Positions 11,772 to 21,802 of a stretch of 64,000 bases of DNA are shown piece after piece. The first letter of the stretch is position 1; each line of letters begins with the position of its first letter. The position numbers and the translations under genes were made by a program. Below the pieces are notes generated by a model. That model was not told the origin of the DNA. It was given only the letters and a program-made list of their open reading frames with translations, and did no database searches. Location: NCBI RefSeq assembly GCF_000143415.4, contig NW_003314348.1, forward strand, positions 392,695-456,694, read 5' to 3'. The DNA is from Selaginella moellendorffii. Its lineage: Eukaryota; Streptophyta; Lycopodiopsida; Selaginellales; Selaginellaceae.

Positions 11772-14065
11772 ATGGCGGGCATGATGCTCCTAGCGAAGAA
11801 GATCGGCGCCATTCCGGTGCTCAGCAAGGGCGCCACGGCGGGAGCTCTCGGAATCTCCAAGCGCAATCTCTGCGGTGGTGGCGGCGGCGATGGGAGGTAC
11901 ATTCCCGGTATGTTTGTAGAGAATCAAGAAGGCAATCAGGAGAATCAGGCATGGCCTCCACCCACGCAAGAAGGCTTTGTGATGGACACGGGGGCTCATC
12001 CACAAGCGCCACCGCCTCCTCATCCTCCTCCAACGCACGCCGGATTCGTCCAAAGCATGAGTCACTCGCACTCGAGCAATGGATTCGTGCCGGTGGTGAC
12101 GCAGGGTGGATTCACGGATTACAGCTCTCCATACCAGCAGCAAGGATACTATCCTCCTCCTCCTCCACCACCTCCTCCTCCGCAAGTTCCATACCCCTGG
12201 AACGCCCAAGCACAGCATCAACTCCATCACCACCAGCAGTATCCACCGCCGCCTGGCAGCGCTCACCCCCAGCACTACAATGTGGAACCGCAAGGATACT
12301 ACCACGTCCAGCAATATAATGTGGAGCCACAGGTACTTTACAACGCTGCCCCTGTGCATCAACACTACGTCCCACCTCCTGACTATGGCTATACTTACTC
12401 ACAGCAGAGTGTTCCGGCTCCTCCAGCTCCAGCTCCAGCGCCGGCGTATGGTGGTCAGGATGTCAATGCAGCGGCCACTTGGTCTGATACTTCTGCTGTT
12501 CCCACTACTACTGCTTCTCAGGCCGTGCTGGTGGAAAGTCACGAGACGAGCGAGCGTGTAGAGGTACTTGGCTCGACAGAGGCAGAAACTTATGAGGCTT
12601 CGCAGGTTGGTGGATTGGAGATGAGTGCCGCAGCAGAGTTGCACGTTGAGCAGCAAAAGCAGCACGAGATGGAGCCGGAGGTGGTTGCTGTTCCTCCTGA
12701 ATCACAACAGGTTGCTCCACCGCCGGCAGAGATGCATGAGGAGGTTCACGAGGAGGTGGCGAAAGCGGAAGCCAGTGAAGCTTTTGCTGAGGACAAAGGT
12801 GGTGAGGTGGAGATGGTTGCGGCTGTGCAAGAGCCCGAGGTGCAGGCGGAGGAGACTGGCACTGTGGCCGAGCACGAGGCGGAGGGAGAGTCAGCGGCGG
12901 AGGAGTCACAAGAGTATGATGCGGCAGCGATGGCTATGGCTGAAGCAGGATTGCCGAGTGGCGGTGGTGTTGAGGAAAACGAAGAGGCTACCGAAGGGAG
13001 CAGTAGAGATGAAAGTGAGGCCGTGGTGGAGACTGTGGAGCATGTGGAGGAGCCTGTGAAGGGCCTGGAGTCTCTACTCGAAGTGGAGACGTCCAAGGCG
13101 CCAGCGCCACCTCCTGCCTCTCAGAACGAAAGCTTTCTGGAAATACTCTCCAAGACGAACACGAACGTGAACGCGCGACAGGTTCCCAGGCAAAGGCCAC
13201 CGCAGCTGTCGTTTCGCGCTCAAAGTAAGCTTCCAGCTCTCGGTTTTATGCGTCCATTCGCGCGCTAACTTCATTCGTTTACATGGCACCAGGAAAGACG
13301 TATGCCAAGCTACATAATCTTCCGAGGCAGATACTTAAAAACGATATCGTGAATTACTTCTCGGAGCTGAATTTGCAAAAGGACAGCGTTCACATGACTT
13401 ATGATGAAAAGTTTTATCCCCTCTACGCGTGAGTATCACTTCCTTTCAGTCGTTTCGCTTTTGACAGATTGTTTCCATAGCCATATTGCCTTCGATTCGA
13501 CGGAAGCTTTAAAGAATGCTGTCAAGATCCTGCAGACCAAAGGCCGTTTGGGCGGACGGATTGTCAAGATGGAATCGGTAATATCATGCTTGCTGGAGCT
13601 AATTTGCTTCTTTGTTTTCGTGATGTAGTTTGTCCAGTTCATGCCACCTACACATCCACAGATGACCGAGCACTTGAACAAGTATCTCGGTCGAATGGTA
13701 TGTCGACCATTGCTCATCCCTTGGCTTGCTAATCATCTTTTTCTCTTGGCAGCTGCTAATGCTCCACATCCCGCCTGAAGGGAGGATCGAAGACTTGGAG
13801 CGCTTCTTCGATGGATACGGCTTTGATCCATCTGCACTGTCCATGCTAGATGCGTAAGCTCTCGTTTCTTCACCTTCCAAACCTTATTGTTTCGCTTGCT
13901 TTCAGAGTACAAATGACGCTTGCAAGGTTTCCGAAGGAGGGCAACAGGATGGTTCGCCGGGCAGCCATTGGTTTCTGCTCGAGCTTGGAAGCAATGAGAG
14001 CTCTCCGAGAGAAACAGGGAGACTTTGTCCTGAATGAGCCCATCGAGTTGAGGTTGATCCAGTAA
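11772..14065 (+). CDS. Pro/His-rich and Glu-rich protein with degenerate RRM-like repeats
   Basis: Exons are 11772-13224, 13293-13428, 13481-13577, 13629-13697, 13753-13853 and 13906-14065, giving 671 residues. The N-terminus (MAGMMLLAKKIGAIPVLSK) is basic, non-acidic and hydrophobic, compatible with an organelle-targeting peptide. Residues about 50-230 are low-complexity Pro, His, Gln and Tyr with a ten-Pro run. About 240-450 is Glu/Ala/Val-rich. The C-terminal 190 residues hold two alpha-beta units that look like degenerate RRMs: YAKLHNLPRQILKNDIVNYF ... GGRIVKME, then LMLHIPPEGRIEDLERFF ... AIGFCSSLEAMRAL. The RNP aromatic residues are not conserved, so RNA binding is inference. I chose ATG 11772; an in-frame GTG six bases upstream is not plausible. 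I do not recognise the family by name. Confidence 0.8.
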
Positions 14066-14395
14066 ACGTACGAACTGGCTTCTCTTTCAGTCACCACTTC
14101 CAAAAAGAAACAACTGGTTTTCTCAAAGAAGGCCCTCACGGGAGAGTGGAAATAAAGAAGAAAGAACCTGCTTGGTGGCTGTGTGCTCCGCTTACTTAAT
14201 CTCTCCTGAGTAATCTCTCATCCGGAAATCTCCGTAGAGAAGTTTATTGTGTTGCTAGTTATATAGAATGAATATAATGACAATATATAAAACCTTTTAG
14301 GTACTTAGTTGAATTAAGCTCGAAGAAAGAAGTCCAAACATTCGAAACAAAAACAAAGGACCAAAAAAAACTCTCTTATTTTCGTCCAAAATCTA
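14066..14395. other. Shared 3' region of convergent genes
   Basis: 330 bp between the stop of the RRM-like gene and the stop of eIF3a on the other strand. AT-rich, with a GAATGAATATAATG stretch but no frame or repeat of note. It should hold the poly(A) signals of both genes. Confidence 0.5.
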
Positions 14396-17300
14396 TCACC
14401 ACCTTCTCGACGAGTAGCCGCTGCTTTGCTGCTGCTGGGGCTGCTGCTGCTGCTGCTGCTGCGGTGGATTCCTCCTCGACGGTGGCTGATACTTACCAGG
14501 CTTTGGAGGCTCAGTCGTAGTCGGGGCCGGGGCTGGCGCTGGCAAATCTCTCCGCTCGGGCTCTCTCGGGTAGTCTCTCCCCGGATTTCTCTCGGGCCCC
14601 GGATAATCTCTCCTCTCGTGGTCTCGGCTCCGCTCGTAGTCCCGGCTCCTCTCGTCCCGGAGATCTCTAGGTGGCGGCGGCTCCTTCTCCCTCCTGTCGT
14701 CGAAGCGCGACGAACGTGACGAGTCCAGGGCGCCGCCTCTGAATGGCTGAGACGAGCGCGGGAGCCCGAAAGACGATGAAGACGGTGGCGGCGCCCCTCC
14801 CTCTCTCCTTGTTGGGGTGAAGAGGCTCGACTTCTCGGTCAGGGCCTCGCGTTCCTTGCGGGCTTTCTCCTCCGCCTCCGCTTCTCGCTGCCGTTGCTTG
14901 GCGGCCATCTCGTCGAGTTTGGCCTTCCTCTCGGCCTCTTCCACCTTACGCCTTTCCTCCTCTGCAAGACAAGTTGTTAGATTCTTTCTTGCAACGAAGT
15001 AAACCACATACCTTGTCTCCTGCGAGCCTCCTCCTCTTCTCTCAGTCTCATGAGGCGCGCCTCCTCTTGGATCCGATAGTACTCCATCTTCCTTCGTCGC
15101 TCTCTCTCTTGCCTCCGCAGGGATCTCTCCTCTGCAATCCTTTCCTCTCGAATTCTCATCTGGCGTTCAAATTCACCTCTGCGGCGGCTCGAAACCTCGT
15201 TTTGAACATCCTCCTGCAAAAAGCATTAAGTACAGCCGAACACAAAAATGCAGGCTCATTCACCTTATCTTGTTGCATTCTTAGCAGTCTTTCCTTCTCA
15301 CGGAGGTCTTCGGAGTGTTGCAGCCTACTCTGCTCAACGGCCAGCTGCAAACACCACAGATTGATTTAGTTAAAGATCACAAATAAGCCCAGTACCTTCT
15401 GTTGCTCCTCGAAATAAATTCGATCATCTTCTTGGCGCTTCAAGTACATAGCTTGAATCAGAGGGCGCTCTTCTTCACGCTTTGCTCTTTCGTAATGATC
15501 CACTGTCTTCGCAAGTTTTTGGAGCCTACGGTCTAGCTCCTCGCGCTCCTTCTTTTGATCCAAGAGCACTTGCTGCATTATGGCCTCTTTCGTTTTCGGC
15601 TTATCCTGAGAAAAGCCACATCAATAACATATGGTAAGAAGTTCAGCCTCATCCTTACCAGGTCAGTCGGTTTCTTTTTGAGCCTTCCCTTCTGCTTGTC
15701 CAACAGAAGTTTCGCATCTTCAATCTCCTTCTCCTCAATTTCCCTCTTTACTCTTTCCTCCACCCTTTGCTCGGATTCCCGCTGCAACCTTAATCTTTCC
15801 TGGTCCTCGAGACTCTTTTGCTTCTGCTGCCTTCTGATTTCCTCCTCGCGTTCCTGAAATAACGCATAAGAATACTTCGAATGCCAAAAAACCACGCTTA
15901 CCGCTTCTAAAATTTGTTTCTCCTGGTCCTCCTTTCTCTTCTCAATGATCACTTTACGGGCCAAAAGTCGCTTATGGTCCTTTTCCACAATGGAAAGAAG
16001 CTCAGAGAAACGTTGTTCGGGTCTTTTAGTAGGTTGTTGCATGAGACCTATGGCCTTGTTAAGTCGCTTCGCCAAAATTGTAAGATGGTTTTTGATCTTG
16101 TCAGACTCTAGATCCTGTGTAAGTGTAAAGCCATGTTGGACACGGAAATCAAAGGATGTAAACATACCTGACTGCCAAAATGAACGACACCCTTCCCGTG
16201 ATCAATTTTCATCTGAACGAAATTGTACTTTGCAGCATCTACAGCAAGCTTCTCAACCACAGTAAAGCTGTAGAAAGGTATCATGTTGCTGAGGTTTGTG
16301 ATTCGCATCGTCTGATAAACTTGGGACACCTGGACAAGCAGTATGAAATTGTTCACAAACTTGATTACGACAATACCTGCTGCAAAACTCTCAACGTAGT
16401 AAGGTTCTGCAATGCTGGAATAAACTCCTCAAGAAGAACTTCGGGAACTGGAGAAGCTGCTGAAAGCTTATCTCCAAGCTTAGGTAACTTCGTGAGAAGA
16501 GGTTGCACTTTCGTGGCAAGATCCAGAGGGTGGAACTCGTTTTCTAACAAACAGTACAAGTCCTTCACCTCAGGCAGGACGTACGTCAACACTCCTTTGG
16601 ATATCTGCTTAAAGAGACCGTTGGCAAGTGTGACGTAAATTCAGCTGATAACTTACCAGATCAGAGAGCAAAGCAGAGCGGGATAGCTGCATCAAGTACG
16701 GTTAGTTTCGACACGAAGCACATAAACGAGCTTACCGCTTCGCGGTTGTCACGTTTAGGATCCAACGAGAACCCGAGAAGGTTAGCCATTCTCACGTTCC
16801 TGTCCTTCTCAATCTCGAGCTCGAAATGATGAGCTCCATGCTTTCTATCGTACGGTTGAACCGAAATCGTCGAGAGCAGGACGGATGAAGCCATCAGTTG
16901 CAGATCCTTCGGAGTGAGGTTCTTGTTGTAACTCTTTTGAAGATTATAGAGCTTATACCAAGCATAACCATGGTACAGATGGCTTTGAGAAACCCAGAAG
17001 ATCTTTATCAATTTAGCATAGTAGATAGCCATCATCTGAGGTTTCGGAGATTTTTTAACCATCGACATTAGCCCATGAATGTCCTCTATCGTTCGAAAGG
17101 CTTCCTGCATTCAAGCAGTCAGAAACTTGAACATTCGCTCTTCCGAAATTGAAGAAAATACTAACCTGCCAAAGCTCGAGCTCCGTTGCAACTTTCAGCT
17201 GTTCTAGACGAGTATCGAGATAAAGCTGCAAACTCTCCGGAAGCGTCAAATCCGGCCTGTCTCTCTGGTCTCTGTACTTGTTGAGATTAGCCAGGTGATT

Positions 17301-18034
17301 CCTCAAGATCTCACAAAGGCGGCGAAACTCAGTAGTCCGCTTGTATTGCAAGCAGAACTGGAACGCACGGTGAGCAGTCATCTGCCAGACAATAACAGAC
17401 CACCGGAAATCAGAACGAATGCAAAAGAACAGGCATACTTACGGCGTACAAGTTCTCCAGCTTCGAATTGTTGCGAAGGATCTCCAGCACTGTCCTGTAA
17501 GTCTCCCACAAGAACTTAAACCACGGCGTGACGAGCTCTCTGTCGGATCTCTCCTTCCCCTTCTCACCGCTCACGTAGCTGAGCATCAGATCCTCCGGAG
17601 TCTTCTCAGCCTCGAGGTCCTCCACATCGAAAGTTACCACGGCAGCCTCCGCTTGGGCCTGGGCTTGCTCCGCCCGCTCGCTGGAAAGGTGCATAAAGTG
17701 CTTGATCACCTCTTCCAGAGAGCTCACGTTCACTTGCTGGCAAGCTATGCGGTACTGGATGAGACCATCCTTTGCAAATCGGCCGCGTCTCATGTCCACG
17801 CACAGCTCCACGTACTTGAACATAATCTTCTCCAGCGGCTTCTGCCACGCCCGATACCGCTTGGAGGTGATGAGATCGTGGAGAGCCTGGAGCGCAGCCG
17901 CCTTTTGCCCCACATTCATCAATTCTGGAGCAGCGATTGTCAATCCCCGAGCTGCGACACGAAATTTCACGAGAAGGACAGAGATTACCTTCCGCTCGCT
18001 TGAGAGCATTCTCTGGCTTGGCGAAGGTCGCCAT
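14396..18034 (-). CDS. TIF3A1: Eukaryotic translation initiation factor 3 subunit A
   Basis: Thirteen exons (5' to 3'): 18034-17989, 17924-17443, 17381-17166, 17104-16736, 16686-16657, 16604-16377, 16329-16168, 16114-15902, 15853-15659, 15605-15396, 15344-15264, 15213-15012, 14961-14396; 999 residues. eIF3a is the core scaffold of eIF3, which holds the 40S subunit, mRNA and the other eIF3 subunits. The start [18 protein letters not shown] and the block [20 protein letters not shown] match plant eIF3a closely. A helical repeat and PCI/winged-helix region runs to about residue 550. A long Glu/Arg/Lys coiled coil follows, and then an Arg/Pro-rich tail ending in a Gln run and SSGYSSRRW. Exon 5 is only 30 bp. 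The start at 18034 is chosen because it joins in frame with exon 2; another ATG eight bases upstream is out of frame. Introns are mostly 47-65 bp. Confidence 0.96.
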
Positions 18035-18152
18035 GGCGCCACGCCCCCGCTACGAAGAACACACCAGCAGCCTTACTAGGGCTCAAAACCCTTAGGGCAG
18101 GCGGGGTAATCCTACGGCTTAAAATTACTCCAATCTCAACCGACCGATAGAA

Positions 18153-20236
18153 TTATTCACGAATCGACGGTCGCGATCGGGCTCTACAGATGACTTGTTT
18201 GCAAGCCAGTTCCTCGTCGACGAGCCAAAGGCCCGCCGCTTCTAAAGCTTGCTTCGTCCCATTTTTCTCCCGAGAACTCTCCGGACGAAGCAAAATTCGA
18301 GCTCCTGCCGGCGCTGTCCAGTTCTTCGAGACCAAAGTCTCGGCTGGAGCTCCAATTTTGACGCTCCCGGCACCGCTCCACAGAGCCATCCCCAGCGAGA
18401 ACTTTTTCTCGCGAAGTAACTCCTCTAGCGTCTTCATGAAGAGCTTCGTCTTGTCGCAGCTCCTCGCGAAGAACAAGCCACTGTGGAAGCTCTTCCCGAC
18501 TAGAACTGCCAGGATCTCCTCGTCCACGCTCGTGTTGCTGCTTGACAGAGGATGACTGGGCCAAGTAACGTCGGGTCTCGCAAACCAGACGCTGTATCCC
18601 ATCGCTATAATCTGCTGCATCGCTCGGATCGAATAGATTGTACCGTGATCATCTTCTTTCTCTTCGTCTCCTCCCGGTGTTTCGTCAGTCAGCAACACAG
18701 GATGGCCTCGTCTCGCAAGCTCACTCGAAGTGTTGTAGTCTCGTCCCAGCAGGAGATAATTCTTCGTCCTCAAAACAGCCATTTGACACAGCCAGTTCCT
18801 GACCAGTCCGTCGTCCACACCAACGCTGTTAACCAGGATAACTTCATTCTCCGAGTGAATATCTGAGAGTAGCGCTTCCAGGTGTTTGAAGCCATTGAGA
18901 AGCCTGTTCCGGAAAACCTGGTGGAAGCAGTAGTCGTACCATTTGAGCGTTGATAATGCCGGTATTTCCCACATGTCGATATCAGGAGTCCCGTGTCTCT
19001 TGATCAGTTTGGAGTCCGGTCCAGCATCCTTGTGATAATTGACACCTCGAGTCCGGTGGGAAACGCTTAACGCTCTTCCTCTGAGAAAGTTTGTGTAAAC
19101 GTTGAAATAGCCATGAGAGTGGACGAACTTCAGAAACCAGGGCGTCCATATGTTGTTGCCGAGTTTCTTGTACCAGTCTGTCGTAACCATCCCGTCTATA
19201 ATTGGCTCGATCTCTTTGGTTTTGTGTTCGTCAAACCACTGCCGAAATTCCCTCCAGGGTTTTGGAAAGAGGATCTGTCCCCATGTTCCAACAAGCTGGT
19301 AAAGAAACAAACGGGTGCTGTTGTCCAGCGCAATACGATTTCCTCCTTTACCTGCATCTTAAGTTTAGCAACCAGATCAAGGTGACAATAAACGGACTTA
19401 CCTGGAACAAACCTCGGCCTCTGAAGTGTAATGCCGAAAATGGAAGGATCAAAATTTGCGGGATCGTAGTAATACTTAGCAATGACGCTGCGCACGTATC
19501 GGTAGTACAACGGAGACAACTGCATGTCGTCCTCGACGACAAGAGCAAACTGGTGATCGGATGAAGGCCACCACGCTTCCAGCCACTGAACTTGAAGACC
19601 AACGTTTTGCGTTCGATAGTGCACCTGCTTAGAACCGTGCGGCCACTTGAACCTGTCCAGAAAATTCAACAACTGCCGAGCCTGCTGTAAATTCCTTTCC
19701 ACGGGATCGCTGCTTAGCTCTATCTCTTCTGGCTCGATCTCAGCTTCATCTTGCATGTTGATCACCCCGACCTCAGTGCTATTAACGCTTGCTGGACCAT
19801 AGTCCTCGATGTTGTCAGCTTGAGACAACAATCTTCGGCTAGACGCGTTTGCTGCTGCTGCTGCTGCTACAGGCTTGAAGTGGTCGAGATGCACAACAAG
19901 ATTGACTGTGTCACTGCCGTAGTCTGCAATGGCCAGAGACCTCAAACATCTTCGTAGCGAGTCATATCTGTCGTACGCGAGAACCTGGATGACAAACTCA
20001 AACTTCTTGCTCACAACATTCCTGTCCTCCTCTTCTTGACTCGGTGGTGTGAAGCTAAGCCAGTCGAGAACCGCCGTAACCGGGAGGCTTCTTCGAAGAA
20101 CGGGTCTTCCAGCCCCATGGAAAGTGAGACTAGCGAAGGTGCCGATGGAGATGAGTCCAAGGAGTAGGATGCAGGTCTTCCGCTGGCACAGCTGAAGGAC
20201 CTGCTGAAGAGACCAGTGCTTCCGCCTGCCTCTCAT
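18153..20236 (-). CDS. Type II membrane glycosyltransferase-like protein
   Basis: Two exons (20236-19402 and 19351-18153) give 677 residues. A single hydrophobic segment at about residues 20-40 (CILLLGLISIGTFASLTF) after a basic N-terminus predicts a Golgi type II protein. The luminal part begins with a GT2-like fold: FVIQVLAYDRYDSLRRCLRSL, VVHLDHF, and an acidic metal-binding-type motif VVEDDMQLSP near 240. The second half (GTPDIDMWEIPALSTLKWYD ... SVGVDDGLVRNWLC) resembles the plant nucleotide-diphospho-sugar transferase module with a second acidic VDD box. It resembles a small plant family of uncharacterised Golgi transferases; donor and acceptor sugars are unknown. Ala and Glu runs at 130-190 are likely a flexible linker. 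The stop lies about 120 bp from the eIF3a start. Confidence 0.75.
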
Positions 20237-20425
20237 CTCTCACCACCGGGAGAACCGAGCTCACTATTAATCCTACATTCCTTCTACTCTAGCTAGCGTA
20301 CCTGTCAACACCCAATGTTCCATTCGCGCTCAAAAACTTTGCTGGAGCCCTAGTGCCCTGAGATCTGTTTGCTTTAGCACGCTCGCCACGTGGAAAGTGT
20401 CCTGTTTTTAATTTTTCCCCTTCTA

Positions 20426-21635
20426 TCAAGAGCGCGTTAGTCGACCAAAATTATCTCTGTTCCACTTTCCTGATTTTTGGTGTGAGCCACAGTTGTAGGT
20501 GAAGCATGCCCCTTCTTCGTAGACGCAGCTGGAGAGCAAATCCTGTGCTTCTGACCACGCCTTGTCAAAACAGCCTGTTCCTGATGCCAGAACGTTGCGT
20601 TGTCGAGCTAGCCGGCCCCTCTTTGACACAGGTGTCCACAGCTCCCAAGTTCCAGCGGCATGTTCGTTGACAAGATATGAGTGACCCGGTTGTTGGAAAG
20701 ATAGAATGATCCTCAGAAAAAGGATGATCGCGTGGATCACGGCTCCAAGAACTGCAATGGAAGCCAGGTGCCAGGACTTGAGAACCTGATAGCCGAAGAG
20801 CATGCAGCATGCGCAGCTTAGTTCTTCTTCGTCTTCTTGTTCTTCTTCTGAAGAAACAAGCAATGAATCCCGTAAAGGTAAGGTGAGATTTTCACCTGTA
20901 CCAACAAAACGCATTGCTGTAGCCATTCAAGTACTTCAAACGAGAAAATTACCAGAATCGCATGAGTTTGGGCATGTTGGCTCGTCCCTTGGAAGACAGA
21001 GATCCAGTCGTTGGAAATGTGATTGCAAAGCAACTACTGGTAAAAGCCTTCCGGGACTCTCGTGTTCGTCCACTGACAAAGAACAAGAAACTGAAAACTG
21101 AAAACTCGAAGTGCCAAGGCGATCAAGCAAACCTGTCTGGGACGAACATTTTTCTGGAGCTGGTCCCGTAAGAACAGCATCCGCATGGTAACCCCCAGAA
21201 TCTAAGGTAACAGTGAAGATGTGAGGGAATAAAAAGAAGAAACACTATACGTGAAGCACCTACCATCTACGACGAATACCCGCCACCATAAAATCGGAGC
21301 TTGTTGATCGGTCGAGACATCTATCTCAACAATTCCCGGAGACCCAAGAAAGGGCTCCAATGGAACCTTGAGAACATAGAAATTGCTCGCCAATAAGCTC
21401 CTCCACACCTAGTATTATAGAAACGATGAAAAGAACCTATCGACGTAGAAAGAAAAACTACCTGATCACGAATGGACACCGAGATCTGTAGCGGGCACAA
21501 ATCACTGCTGAAATTCTCGAGCTTGATGTCTACATGCCTGTTAATCAAGATCACAAGCTGATTCACGGGAGAAGAAGCGCCGAGCGTACCCGAAGACGGC
21601 GAATCCGGCTCGAGCTCCCGATGCCACGGCGCCAT
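20426..21635 (-). CDS. Unknown single-pass membrane protein with Cys-rich luminal part
   Basis: Exons are 21635-21462, 21408-21264, 21201-21133, 21036-20953 and 20895-20426, giving 313 residues; phases agree at every junction. I do not recognise the family. The first 170 residues contain beta-rich stretches (LVILINRHVDIKLENF, FYVLKVPLEPFLGSPG) and paired cysteines (PEKCSSQ, LDLCLPRDEPTCPNSC), suggesting an extracytoplasmic domain. An acidic EEEQEDEEE segment, a C-x-C-C motif and a hydrophobic helix (LASIAVLGAVIHAIILFLRI) follow, then about 95 residues with several cysteines. The chosen frame has no signal peptide, yet an overlapping frame just upstream (ATG at 21696) encodes one; see findings. 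Divergent from the coiled-coil gene 167 bp away. Confidence 0.7.
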
Positions 21636-21802
21636 CGAGCCCCGTGAATGCGACGAAGAGGAGGACGAAATAACCTAAGGCGGACATTCCCGCCATAGCT
21701 TGCCCTTCGAAATGAAGGGCAATCGGACGGCTATAATGCTCCCATTCAACGATAGATTCGTTTCTTCATCTTGTTGGGGCTTGCGCGAAGGCGACGACGA
21801 CC
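21636..21802. promoter_or_regulatory. Short intergenic region between two divergent starts
   Basis: Only 167 bp separate the start of the membrane-protein gene (-) and the coiled-coil gene (+), so both promoters and leaders must overlap here. No TATA box is obvious. If the membrane protein really starts at 21696, the gap shrinks to about 106 bp. Confidence 0.45.

Noticed and set aside
11790-12365. Minus-strand frame opposite the Pro-rich exon
   Set aside because: A shadow of the low-complexity CCT/CCA codons of the real gene; no domain.
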